NCBI GenBank assembly: GCA_944324495.1
Contig: CALUWN010000003.1
Coordinates: 84,204 to 148,203 of the forward strand
Origin: an uncultured Mucispirillum sp.
Lineage (GTDB): Bacteria; Chrysiogenota; Deferribacteres; Deferribacterales; Mucispirillaceae
Direction of reading: 5' to 3'
DNA: 64,000 nt
Shown here: positions 1 through 8,354 of the stretch, one piece after another
How the letters are laid out: each line of letters opens with the position of its first letter
Numbering within the stretch: position 1 is the stretch's first letter
The notes under the pieces: model-generated
Seen by the model: only the letters and a program-made list of their open reading frames with translations
Told to the model about the DNA's origin: nothing
The model's database searches: none
Position numbers and translations under genes: made by a program

Positions 1-2481
1 CGAGTAATTGATCTTTCTATTGATTTTGACAGATATGACATTGTTAAAGTATTTTCAAAAGAAGATGCAGCATTAAAGTTACAGTCTGAACAGTTTGACT
101 ACATACTTCTTGATAATAAACTGGATAATATAATAATCTCTGAATATATATCAGAATTAAAGCAGCAGCAAAAGAATGCAACAATTATTTTGCTTGTAGG
201 TGCTTTTGACAGGTTTGATGAAACAGATTTAGAAAAAACAAAAGCAGATGATTATCTTGTTAAACCATTTGATTCTCAATCATTAAATGAGAAATTATCA
301 TCTGAAGTGGATATGATGCCAGCAGGTATTGTGGAGCGTATTGCTGAGGCTGATTTTGCTAGAGATAATGATGATTTCATACAGAAAAGCAGTGCAGTAG
401 TTCAGGAATCAGGCGATGTTATAACAAAAGAAGAATACCTTGAAAATCTTGAAGAAGTACAGCTTGATGATTTAACTGATAAAGGCTATGTGGAAGATTT
501 AGACCAAACAGAGCAGTCTTCAAAATCAGTGGAAGAAAATCAAGTGGAAGAAGCAGTAGAACAACCATTAGTAATAGACGATGCACCTGCTGCTGTACCT
601 AATATTGAACCACTAGATGATGCTATTATGGAAGCACCTGTTACAGATGACAGTACATTAACAGCGGTTAATAATATGGTTAGTTTAAACGATTTAGAAG
701 AAGATGAAGACCATGAAGATGACGGCAGTCATATTGCAGAAGATGACCTACCTTTAAGTAGTATTGATTTAGATGAGCCATTAAGTGTTTCTAAAAGTAG
801 CGATTTATTAGAAGTAGAACAAAATAATGAAGAAGAAGTTGCACTTCCTGCAATAGATACTCAAGATGATGATATGGCAGACGCACCATTAAATATAGAT
901 TTTGGAACAGTAGAAGATACACCAGTAGATATGGGTGAAGAAACCCATGATTTACCACTTATGGCAGAACCTGCCCTTGAAGACGAAACAGTTCCAAGTG
1001 TAGATTTACCAGTAACTAATTTATCTAATGAAGCAGTAAGTGATGATGCTATAGAAATGCCAGACCCTATGGCAGCAGTACACAGCCCAATTTTACCAGA
1101 TATTGATGATGCAGCTACAATATCAGATGATTATCTTATGCAGGAAAATTTAGCCCCAGCTGATAATAATGGTGAAGATATGCTTCAAGAATTTCCTGAT
1201 TTTCCAGATATTGATGATACATCTACTGATGAAATGCAGGATTTAATAGAAACAGCGCCAGCAACTGAAGAAAATGCAGAAGAAACAACTGAAGTTCCAA
1301 ATATAGATTTTGGCTCATCTAATGAGGTAGAAGATATAGTTGCTGTAAATATGCCAGTTGAAGAAGATGCTCCAGTAGCAGATGACTTATTCTCAATTCA
1401 AGATGAAAACAGTACAGAAGCACCAGTTGATTTAGGTGGTGATTTATTTGGCGAAGAAAATAATAAGCCAGTATCAGATAATAGTGATGATTTAACAGTT
1501 CCAGTAGCAGAGCCATCAGAAGAAAAACCACTTTTTGAAGATGATGACTGGTTAAGTGATGCACCAGCTAAAGTAGATGATACTACTTCAGCAGATACAT
1601 TAGATGATATGATGCTTATTTCAACAAATGAAGCAGAAAGTGAAGCATCAGCAGAAATACCTGATTTAGACTTTGGTGTATCTGAAAATACAGAAGAAGA
1701 AAATCAAATAAATATAGAGATGCCAAGTGTTGAAGAAAGTGAAGATGAACCACTTGTAATGCCAGAAATCACACCAGATATAGAAGAAACAGCACAGGAA
1801 GAAAGCCAGCCTTTAAATTTTGACTTTGGTGAAACAGAAGAAGAAAGCACAAGCGAAGAAATAGACCCAGAAAGCATAGGGGCTTGTGCTTCAATTGATA
1901 CAATGTCATTCTTCCCAGAAGAAGATAATGAAGAGGTTAAGGAAGATATAAGCATACCAGAAGTAAATACAAGTGAAGAAAATCAAGATGCAGCAGAAGA
2001 AAGCCCAGTATTTACTATGGAAGAAAATGCACCTGTTGAAGAAAGCATTAACCCTGTAACATTTGATGAAGCTTCACCAGAAGAAGCAGAGCAGGAGCAG
2101 GAAATAAGCTTTGGTTTTGATAATCAAGAAAAAAGCGTAAGAGAAGAAAATGAAGTACCTGTTGAAAATAATATTAGTATTGAGAAAGAAGAAACATTAC
2201 CAGCAGCACCTGTAATGAATGCAGTAGAAGAAGCAACACCTGTAAAAGAAGCTCAAGAATATAAAGAAGATAATACAGGCAGGTTTGGTGGTATAACAGT
2301 TACTATCAGCAGAGATGAAATTATGAGTATGCTTGGAAATGCCATAGATAAATATTTCCTTGAAGAAGCAGTTAAAGAAGTTATTGCAGCCAATATGAAA
2401 GATATTGTAAGAAATATTGTGCCAGCAATAGCAGAAAAATATATTAAAGAAGAAATAGAAAGGTTGAAAAACGATGAGTAG
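1..2481 (+). CDS. Receiver-domain protein with very long acidic linker (5' partial)
   Basis: The frame is open from base 1, so the true start lies outside the window; at least 826 residues are visible. The first ~100 look like a CheY-type receiver domain: an Asp in YILLDNKL could be the phosphoacceptor and YLVKPF supplies the conserved Lys-Pro. About 600 residues of Glu/Asp-rich, low-complexity sequence follow, containing recurring short DFG-type motifs. A folded C-terminal segment of ~65 residues (from RFGGITVTISRDE) is amphipathic and ends in EEIERLKNDE. Similar receiver-plus-linker proteins are known from Deltaproteobacteria, but the role here is unknown. The stop overlaps purM by 8 bases, so the gene is cotranscribed with it. 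Confidence 0.7.
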   Translation, partial: RVIDLSIDFDRYDIVKVFSKEDAALKLQSEQFDYILLDNKLDNIIISEYISELKQQQKNATIILLVGAFDRFDETDLEKTKADDYLVKPFDSQSLNEKLSSEVDMMPAGIVERIAEADFARDNDDFIQKSSAVVQESGDVITKEEYLENLEEVQLDDLTDKGYVEDLDQTEQSSKSVEENQVEEAVEQPLVIDDAPAAVPNIEPLDDAIMEAPVTDDSTLTAVNNMVSLNDLEEDEDHEDDGSHIAEDDLPLSSIDLDEPLSVSKSSDLLEVEQNNEEEVALPAIDTQDDDMADAPLNIDFGTVEDTPVDMGEETHDLPLMAEPALEDETVPSVDLPVTNLSNEAVSDDAIEMPDPMAAVHSPILPDIDDAATISDDYLMQENLAPADNNGEDMLQEFPDFPDIDDTSTDEMQDLIETAPATEENAEETTEVPNIDFGSSNEVEDIVAVNMPVEEDAPVADDLFSIQDENSTEAPVDLGGDLFGEENNKPVSDNSDDLTVPVAEPSEEKPLFEDDDWLSDAPAKVDDTTSADTLDDMMLISTNEAESEASAEIPDLDFGVSENTEEENQINIEMPSVEESEDEPLVMPEITPDIEETAQEESQPLNFDFGETEEESTSEEIDPESIGACASIDTMSFFPEEDNEEVKEDISIPEVNTSEENQDAAEESPVFTMEENAPVEESINPVTFDEASPEEAEQEQEISFGFDNQEKSVREENEVPVENNISIEKEETLPAAPVMNAVEEATPVKEAQEYKEDNTGRFGGITVTISRDEIMSMLGNAIDKYFLEEAVKEVIAANMKDIVRNIVPAIAEKYIKEEIERLKNDE

Positions 2482-3538
2482 GCTTGGTGAAACTCAAAAA
2501 ACAGGATACAGACAGAGTGGAGTAAATATTGATGAAGGAAACAGGTTTGTTTCTTTAATAAAATCATCAGTAGAAAGTACAAAAATAAATGGTGTAATAG
2601 GTGGTATTGGTGGTTTTGCAGGGCTTTTTAGCTTAGCAGAATTTAAAGATATGGAAGAGCCAGTATTAGTATCAGGGGCAGATGGTGTTGGTACTAAACT
2701 AAAAGTTGCATTAATGAGTGAAAAATATGATACAGTGGGTATTGACCTTGTGGCAATGAGTGTTAATGACTTGCTTGTAACTGGTGCAAAACCATTATTT
2801 TTCTTAGATTATGTAGCTGTTGGCAAGCTTGTGCCTGAAAGAATGAAAGATGTGGTGCTTGGGGTAAGTGAAGGCTGCAGGCAGGCAGGCTGTGCATTAC
2901 TGGGTGGCGAAACAGCAGAGATGCCGGGGCTCTACAGTAATAACGATTTTGACCTGGCAGGTTTTGCAGTAGGTATTATTGATAAAAAGAAAATAGTTGA
3001 TGGTTCAAATATATCTGAAGGTGATGTGATTATTGGGCTTTCAAGTTCTGGTTTTCACAGCAACGGTTATTCGCTTTTAAGAAATGTATTATTTAATGAT
3101 TTAAACTATAAAGCCAGCGATATTTTTTATGATAATGTAACAGTAGCAGATGCACTGCTTACACCAACTAAAATATATTCTAAAGTTGTACAACATATTA
3201 CAAGTAAAGTGGAAGTAAAAGGCATGGTGCATATTACTGGCGGTGGTTTTTATGATAATATACCACGTGTACTTCCAAAAGATATATCTGCTGAGATTGA
3301 TATATCAAATGTAGAGCTTCCAAAAGTTATCAAAAGATTTCAAGAGGTTTCAGATATTGATAAGCATGAACTGTACCGTGTATTTAATATGGGTGTGGGC
3401 TATATATTTGTAGTTAATGCAAAAGATAAAGATGCAGTAATAAAAGCAGCAGAAGAACAAGGTGAAAAAGCCTTTGTTATTGGTAAGACAGTAAAAGGCA
3501 GTAACGATGTTAAAATAAAAGGTATTGATATTGACTAG
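2474..3538 (+). CDS. purM: Phosphoribosylformylglycinamidine cyclo-ligase (AIR synthetase)
   Basis: Cytosolic purine synthesis enzyme that converts FGAM and ATP to aminoimidazole ribotide. The 354 residues match the usual family length. Visible signatures are DGVGTKLKVA, the MSVNDLLVTGAKPLFFLDY segment, GCALLGGETAEMPGLY and HITGGGFYDNIPR, in the expected order across the ATP-binding N-terminal and AIRS C-terminal halves. The ATG lies inside the end of the upstream gene (ATGAGTAG overlap), so translation is probably coupled. purN follows directly, placing two steps of purine synthesis side by side. Identification is secure. Confidence 0.97.
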   Translation: MSRLGETQKTGYRQSGVNIDEGNRFVSLIKSSVESTKINGVIGGIGGFAGLFSLAEFKDMEEPVLVSGADGVGTKLKVALMSEKYDTVGIDLVAMSVNDLLVTGAKPLFFLDYVAVGKLVPERMKDVVLGVSEGCRQAGCALLGGETAEMPGLYSNNDFDLAGFAVGIIDKKKIVDGSNISEGDVIIGLSSSGFHSNGYSLLRNVLFNDLNYKASDIFYDNVTVADALLTPTKIYSKVVQHITSKVEVKGMVHITGGGFYDNIPRVLPKDISAEIDISNVELPKVIKRFQEVSDIDKHELYRVFNMGVGYIFVVNAKDKDAVIKAAEEQGEKAFVIGKTVKGSNDVKIKGIDID

Positions 3539-4139
3539 GATAGCAGTTTTTATTTCAGGCAGGGGCAGTAATTTTATGGCACTGCATGAAAATATAAAAA
3601 AAGGTATAATAAAAGATGCAGAAATAAGCGTTGTATTTTCTAATAAAGAAGATGCAAAAGGTTTAGATTACGCAAAAAAAGAAAATATTGAAGTAATAGT
3701 TATACCATCAAAAGACTATAACAACAGGCAGGAATACGATAAAAAAATTGTAGAAGCCTTAAAACCATATAATATTGATTTAATATGCTTAGCAGGCTAT
3801 ATGCGAATAGTTACTCATGAGCTTATTAAAGCATATGAAAACAAGATTATAAACATACATCCTGCACTTCTTCCATCGTTTAAAGGACTTCACGCACAAA
3901 AGCAGGCTTTAGAATACGGTGTAAAATATAGTGGCTGTACGGTACATTTTGTAGATGACGGAATGGATAGTGGAGCTATCATACTGCAAAAAATTGTAGA
4001 AGTTTATGATGATGATACAGAGGACACTCTTTCAGAGCGAATATTAAAACAAGAGCATATTGCATATTCTGAAGCAGTATCATTAATTACTTCTGGCAAA
4101 GTTGTAATTAATGGCAGGAAAGTCAGCATTAAAGGATAA
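3531..4139 (+). CDS. purN: Phosphoribosylglycinamide formyltransferase
   Basis: Transfers a formyl group from 10-formyl-THF to glycinamide ribonucleotide in purine synthesis. The N-terminal SGRGSNF binds phosphate; NIHPALLPSFKG holds the catalytic Asn and His, and DDGMDSGAII carries the catalytic Asp, as in the family. I place the start at TTG 3531 because AAAGG ends about 8 bases upstream and the codon sits in a TTGACTAG overlap with the purM stop. An in-frame TTG at 3525 has no usable spacing. The length of 202 residues is normal. Non-ATG initiation may lower PurN yield relative to PurM; that is inference. Confidence 0.96.
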   Translation: MTRIAVFISGRGSNFMALHENIKKGIIKDAEISVVFSNKEDAKGLDYAKKENIEVIVIPSKDYNNRQEYDKKIVEALKPYNIDLICLAGYMRIVTHELIKAYENKIINIHPALLPSFKGLHAQKQALEYGVKYSGCTVHFVDDGMDSGAIILQKIVEVYDDDTEDTLSERILKQEHIAYSEAVSLITSGKVVINGRKVSIKG

Positions 4140-4142
4140 TAT

Positions 4143-5438
4143 ATGAATAAATTAAAAGTCTTAATAATAGTAATAGTGCTTTTAGTACTTGCTAATATGA
4201 CGGTAATGGTATTTCTTTCGGAGAAAGGGAAAATGATAGAAAATGAAAGTGGTGCAACACTTGTTACAAAAAAAAGAGATTTTACAAAGACAGTAACTAT
4301 CCAGCTTATGATAAAAGGTGGGCTTTTTGCTGAAAATGAAGAAAATAATGGTATAGGAACACTTTTTTCAAGAGTTTGGGTAAAAAGTAATAAAATATTA
4401 GAAACTATAGAATTTTATGGTGGCAATATTAGTGCAAAAGTTTCACCATTTGCTTTAGAAGTAAGGCTTTCAGTACCAACAAGCGAGCTTGATAAAGTAT
4501 ATAGTGATTTCGAACAGTTTTTAGTAAACCCAGAGTTTAAAAAAGATATATTTGAAAGGGAAAAACAACAGCATATAGATGAATTAAAAACATCCTTAGA
4601 TAACCCAAATTTAATAGCACAAAACGGGTTTATGGCTTTAGCTTTTGAAGGTATGCCTTACGCTATGCCCTTAGAAGGTGAAGAAAAATCTGTAGAAAAT
4701 ATAAAATATGAAGATATAGCATCATACTATAAAAACAATATGAAATCATCATACATTGTGGCAGTAATTGCAGGTAACTTTCAAGATGATTTAGAAGGTA
4801 AAGTTAAAACAACGCTTTCAAAATTAGAAAAAGGAAGCCCGTTTACATATAACTGTGAAAATAGTTTTATCATGGAAGATAAATATAAGGAAGTAGTAGA
4901 TACAAGAATACAGCAGGCAAAAGTATATATTGGTTATAACGCGCCTGATGCAAAAAGTGAAGACTATGCTGCACTAAAAGTATTAACAGATATATTAGGC
5001 GGCGGTATGAGTTCAAGGTATTTTACAGAAATCCGTAAAAACTCAAGTTATGCATATGCAGTAGGGGCAGGATATCCTTCTCGTTTTTGCTCCTCTAGGT
5101 TTTTTGTATCAATGGGGCTAGATTACAGCAATGTAGATTCTGCCATTAAAAAAATAGAAGAAATTAACTTAAATTTAGATAAAACAATAACAGAGCAGGA
5201 AATAGATAAAGCAAAAAAATCAATCCTTGGCTCTACATTAATGGAAACTCAATCTAATGGAAGCCTTGCATGGAATATGGCCTTTTTTGAAACTGTGGGG
5301 CTTGGGGCAGATTATTATGAAAAATATGTAGATATATTAAAAAATATTAAAAAAGAAGACTTATTAAAAGCTGCTGAAATTTTTAAAGGGAAAAAAGCAG
5401 TATATATATTAAAACCAGAAAACAAAGTAGAAAAATAA
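4143..5438 (+). CDS. Peptidase M16-like protein lacking the zinc-binding motif, membrane-anchored
   Basis: 431 residues with an N-terminal hydrophobic segment (about 5-27) that acts as signal anchor or signal peptide, so the body lies outside the inner membrane. The body follows the M16 (insulinase/processing peptidase) fold: N-terminal half from GATLVTKKRDF, then a C-terminal half with LTDILGGGMSSRYF and YAVGAGYPSRF, the region carrying the R/Y pair in active two-subunit enzymes. The position where HxxEH should sit reads NGIGTLFSRVW, so both His and the Glu are missing. It is probably the non-catalytic partner of an M16 pair, or a binding protein. No catalytic partner is in the window. It starts 4 bases after purN. 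Confidence 0.75.
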   Translation: MNKLKVLIIVIVLLVLANMTVMVFLSEKGKMIENESGATLVTKKRDFTKTVTIQLMIKGGLFAENEENNGIGTLFSRVWVKSNKILETIEFYGGNISAKVSPFALEVRLSVPTSELDKVYSDFEQFLVNPEFKKDIFEREKQQHIDELKTSLDNPNLIAQNGFMALAFEGMPYAMPLEGEEKSVENIKYEDIASYYKNNMKSSYIVAVIAGNFQDDLEGKVKTTLSKLEKGSPFTYNCENSFIMEDKYKEVVDTRIQQAKVYIGYNAPDAKSEDYAALKVLTDILGGGMSSRYFTEIRKNSSYAYAVGAGYPSRFCSSRFFVSMGLDYSNVDSAIKKIEEINLNLDKTITEQEIDKAKKSILGSTLMETQSNGSLAWNMAFFETVGLGADYYEKYVDILKNIKKEDLLKAAEIFKGKKAVYILKPENKVEK

Positions 5439-5451
5439 TGCAGGATAAGCT

Positions 5452-5934
5452 ATGGATATTAAATGTGGTATAGGGTTTGACTCTCACAGGTTTGACACAT
5501 CAAGAAAACTAATATTAGGTGGTATAGAAATACCGCATGATAAAGGGCTTCTAGGCCACAGTGATGCAGATGTATTAATACATGCTATAATAGACAGCCT
5601 TGCAGGACCTGCTTTTGGAAAAGATATAGGTATGCTTTTCCCAGATAGTGATGATGAATATAAAGATATAGATTCAAAAATATTGTTAGCACGTGTATCA
5701 GAGATGATATACTACGATGACTGGCGTATATCACATATTGATGCAGAAATAATAGCACAAGAACCAAAACTTGCCCCATATATACCAGAAATGCAGCGTG
5801 TACTTGCTGAGATTATGGGTATAAAAACAACATCCATAACAATTAAAGCAACCACAACAGAAAAAATGGGCTTTACTGGCAGAGGGGAAGGAGTTGCGGC
5901 TCTTGCATCATCAATAATTATCAAGGGAGCTTAA
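5452..5934 (+). CDS. ispF: 2-C-methyl-D-erythritol 2,4-cyclodiphosphate synthase
   Basis: MEP-pathway isoprenoid enzyme that cyclises CDP-ME 2-phosphate and releases CMP. 160 residues, typical size. GIGFDSHRF and GLLGHSDADVLIHA supply the metal-binding Asp and His residues, and TTTEKMGFTGRGEGV is the conserved C-terminal signature. The stop codon shares one base with the RNase J start. Two genes downstream lies uppP, so an isoprenoid precursor gene and an undecaprenyl-phosphate recycling gene share one transcript. Confidence 0.97.
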   Translation: MDIKCGIGFDSHRFDTSRKLILGGIEIPHDKGLLGHSDADVLIHAIIDSLAGPAFGKDIGMLFPDSDDEYKDIDSKILLARVSEMIYYDDWRISHIDAEIIAQEPKLAPYIPEMQRVLAEIMGIKTTSITIKATTTEKMGFTGRGEGVAALASSIIIKGA

Positions 5935-7565
5935 TGAAAGTATCTGTTTCCAGCCTTGGCGGTGCTGGTGAAATAGGGATGAATATGTATATCTACGAAA
6001 CAGAAAGATATGCATTAATAGTGGACTGCGGAGTTAAATTTACAAAAAGCGAAGACCCGGGGTTAGACCTTATTATTCCTGATTTTTCATATATTGAAAC
6101 CATAAAAGAAAAAGAAAAACTGTTAGTAATAACCCATGCCCATGAGGACCATATAGGAGCAGTTGGGTTTTTATTAAGAGTTTATCCTGAAATTATGATT
6201 GCATCAAACAGATATTCATATGATTTACTAAGCAAAAAATTAAAAGAACAAAATATTGGGCCAAACAAGGTGTATTATGATGATTTTACATCTTTTGAAT
6301 GGGGCGATTTTGAAATAACACCATACCCAATAAGCCATTCAATCCACGGAGCTTACGGCATTAAAATCAAAGTAGAAAACAATATGAGTTTTCTTCATAT
6401 TTCAGATTATAAAATAGATTTATCACCTGTTACTGCCTGCCCATTCCCTCTAAAAGAGTTTATAGAAATGGGAAGAGAGGGTATAGACTGCCTGCTTGCT
6501 GATTCTACAAATATATTAAATAAAGGTTTTACTAAAGGGGAAAAACAGGTAGTAGAAAATATTGATAAAATATTTAAAAACCATAAAGGGCGTATATTTT
6601 TTACCACATTTGCATCAAATATAGAAAGGCTTCAAACTGTCATTGATATTGCAGAAAAATATGGCAGAAAAATAGTCTTAGAAGGCTCATCAATAGTAAA
6701 AAATGTGGAAACTGCAAGAAAATACGGTAAATTAAAGTTGCATGATGAAAATATAATATCTCGCAAGCAGATGGAAAAATATGATGAAGATAAGCTTATC
6801 TTTATTGCAACAGGCTCCCAAGGGGAAGGGTCAAGTGTAATTACTAAAATATCAGAAGATGATTATTCAAATATAAAGGTAAGAAAAAACGACCTATTTA
6901 TATTTTCTTCAAGAATAATCCCCGGAAATGAATACAGGATAATACAGATAATAAATAATATATATGCAAAGGGTGGAATTGTAATAACATCAGATGAAAC
7001 CACAATACATGTATCAGGCCATGCTTCAAAAGAGGACGGCAGGCTGCTTTTAAATATTATACGCCCAACATACCTTGTACCAATACATGGGGAAGTAAAA
7101 CACTTAAAAGGCCATATGGAAATGGGTATAGAGCAGGGGATGAAAGAAGAAAATGTAATATTTTTTATGGCAGGAGAAAAACTAGTATTTGAAAATAAGA
7201 AGTTGATAGAAAAGGAAGAAATAACAGCAGGCAAGATGTATGTTGATTTAAATATGAATGAAATAATGGATAATGAGGGGGTAAAACTAAGAAAAAGACT
7301 TGCAATAAATGGCATAGTTATGGTAGTAAATACGGCAGAGAAAAATAATAAAATAGAAAAAGAAAATATAATAGTAGAAACAGAAGGATTTACTTTACAA
7401 GCAGAATATAAAAATGAATTAATTGAGCAGCTGCTTAGTTATAATGAAAGAGAAGAAACTGCAACAGAAGAATTTAAAGAGTTTGCAGAAGTGATAATAA
7501 AAAGATTTTTCAAAAAACGGTTTATGAAAAAACCAGTTATAAAAATAATAAATACGGGGAAGTAA
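5934..7565 (+). CDS. rnj: Ribonuclease J
   Basis: Metallo-beta-lactamase/beta-CASP ribonuclease with 5'-3' exo- and endonuclease activity in RNA maturation and decay. 543 residues, close to family length. The zinc motif HAHEDHIGA is at about residues 67-72; SHSIHGAYGI and DSTN follow; the beta-CASP part contains TGSQGE and the late HVSGHA and VPIHGE motifs. The start ATG overlaps the ispF stop by one base. The C-terminal ~100 residues are Lys/Glu-rich, as in the family's accessory domain. No RNase E gene is visible in the window. Confidence 0.95.
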   Translation: MKVSVSSLGGAGEIGMNMYIYETERYALIVDCGVKFTKSEDPGLDLIIPDFSYIETIKEKEKLLVITHAHEDHIGAVGFLLRVYPEIMIASNRYSYDLLSKKLKEQNIGPNKVYYDDFTSFEWGDFEITPYPISHSIHGAYGIKIKVENNMSFLHISDYKIDLSPVTACPFPLKEFIEMGREGIDCLLADSTNILNKGFTKGEKQVVENIDKIFKNHKGRIFFTTFASNIERLQTVIDIAEKYGRKIVLEGSSIVKNVETARKYGKLKLHDENIISRKQMEKYDEDKLIFIATGSQGEGSSVITKISEDDYSNIKVRKNDLFIFSSRIIPGNEYRIIQIINNIYAKGGIVITSDETTIHVSGHASKEDGRLLLNIIRPTYLVPIHGEVKHLKGHMEMGIEQGMKEENVIFFMAGEKLVFENKKLIEKEEITAGKMYVDLNMNEIMDNEGVKLRKRLAINGIVMVVNTAEKNNKIEKENIIVETEGFTLQAEYKNELIEQLLSYNEREETATEEFKEFAEVIIKRFFKKRFMKKPVIKIINTGK

Positions 7566-7568
7566 TCA

Positions 7569-8354
7569 ATGTCAGTAACGGAAGCGGTGATTTTAGGTAT
7601 ATTACAGGGGCTAACAGAATTTTTGCCAGTTAGTAGCTCAGGCCATTTAGCAATTGGGAAATATACACTTAATATGCACGAGCCAGATATTCTGTTTGAT
7701 ATAATGCTCCATGTTGCAACACTTTTTGTGGTATTAATATATTTCAGACACAGAGTCTTTTTAATAACAAAAGCATTTTTTGGTTTATTTTTTAAAAGAT
7801 TTCAAAAAGATTACTTTGAAAATAAAAGATTTTTATGGGGTATCATAATCGCCACTATCCCAACAGGTATTATTGGGCTTTTATTTGAAAAATATTTGCT
7901 TTCATATTTCAGTACAATAATATTTGTAGGCTATGCATTAATAGTAACATCAATATTATTAATAATATCAGACCATTTTCAAGGCAGGGATAAAATAGAT
8001 ATGCCACGTAGTATAATAATAGGTATAGCTCAGGGGCTTGCTGTCACTCCGGGTATATCACGCAGTGGTACAACTATCGCAGTAAGTACTATTTTAGGCA
8101 TAGAAAGGCAGGAGGCAGCAGAGTTTTCATTTTTATTATCTATTCCTGCAATACTTGGGGCTATGGTTTTACAAATAAAGGATGCAACTATAGATAATGC
8201 AATGATAATAACTTATGGGGCTGGTATGATAGCGGCATTTTTATCAGGCCTTGTAGTTATTGGTATAATGATGGATTTTATAAGGCGCGCAAACTTAAAA
8301 GTATTTGCAATTTATTGTTTAATACTGGGGCTGGTAGTGGTAATCTTCTTATGA
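7569..8354 (+). CDS. uppP: Undecaprenyl-diphosphatase (BacA type)
   Basis: Inner-membrane enzyme that dephosphorylates undecaprenyl pyrophosphate to recycle the lipid carrier for peptidoglycan and polysaccharide synthesis. 261 residues, strongly hydrophobic with about seven to eight membrane segments. Both signature regions are present: QGLTEFLPVSSSGHL near the N-terminus and TPGISRSGTT in the second half. The start lies 4 bases after the RNase J stop, and the stop overlaps the ftsK start in an ATGA. Confidence 0.96.
   Translation: MSVTEAVILGILQGLTEFLPVSSSGHLAIGKYTLNMHEPDILFDIMLHVATLFVVLIYFRHRVFLITKAFFGLFFKRFQKDYFENKRFLWGIIIATIPTGIIGLLFEKYLLSYFSTIIFVGYALIVTSILLIISDHFQGRDKIDMPRSIIIGIAQGLAVTPGISRSGTTIAVSTILGIERQEAAEFSFLLSIPAILGAMVLQIKDATIDNAMIITYGAGMIAAFLSGLVVIGIMMDFIRRANLKVFAIYCLILGLVVVIFL

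Noticed and set aside
1319-1955. Long minus-strand open frames inside the acidic protein gene
   Set aside because: They mirror the low-complexity Glu/Asp codons and give Leu/His/Ser-rich nonsense; no ribosome sites.
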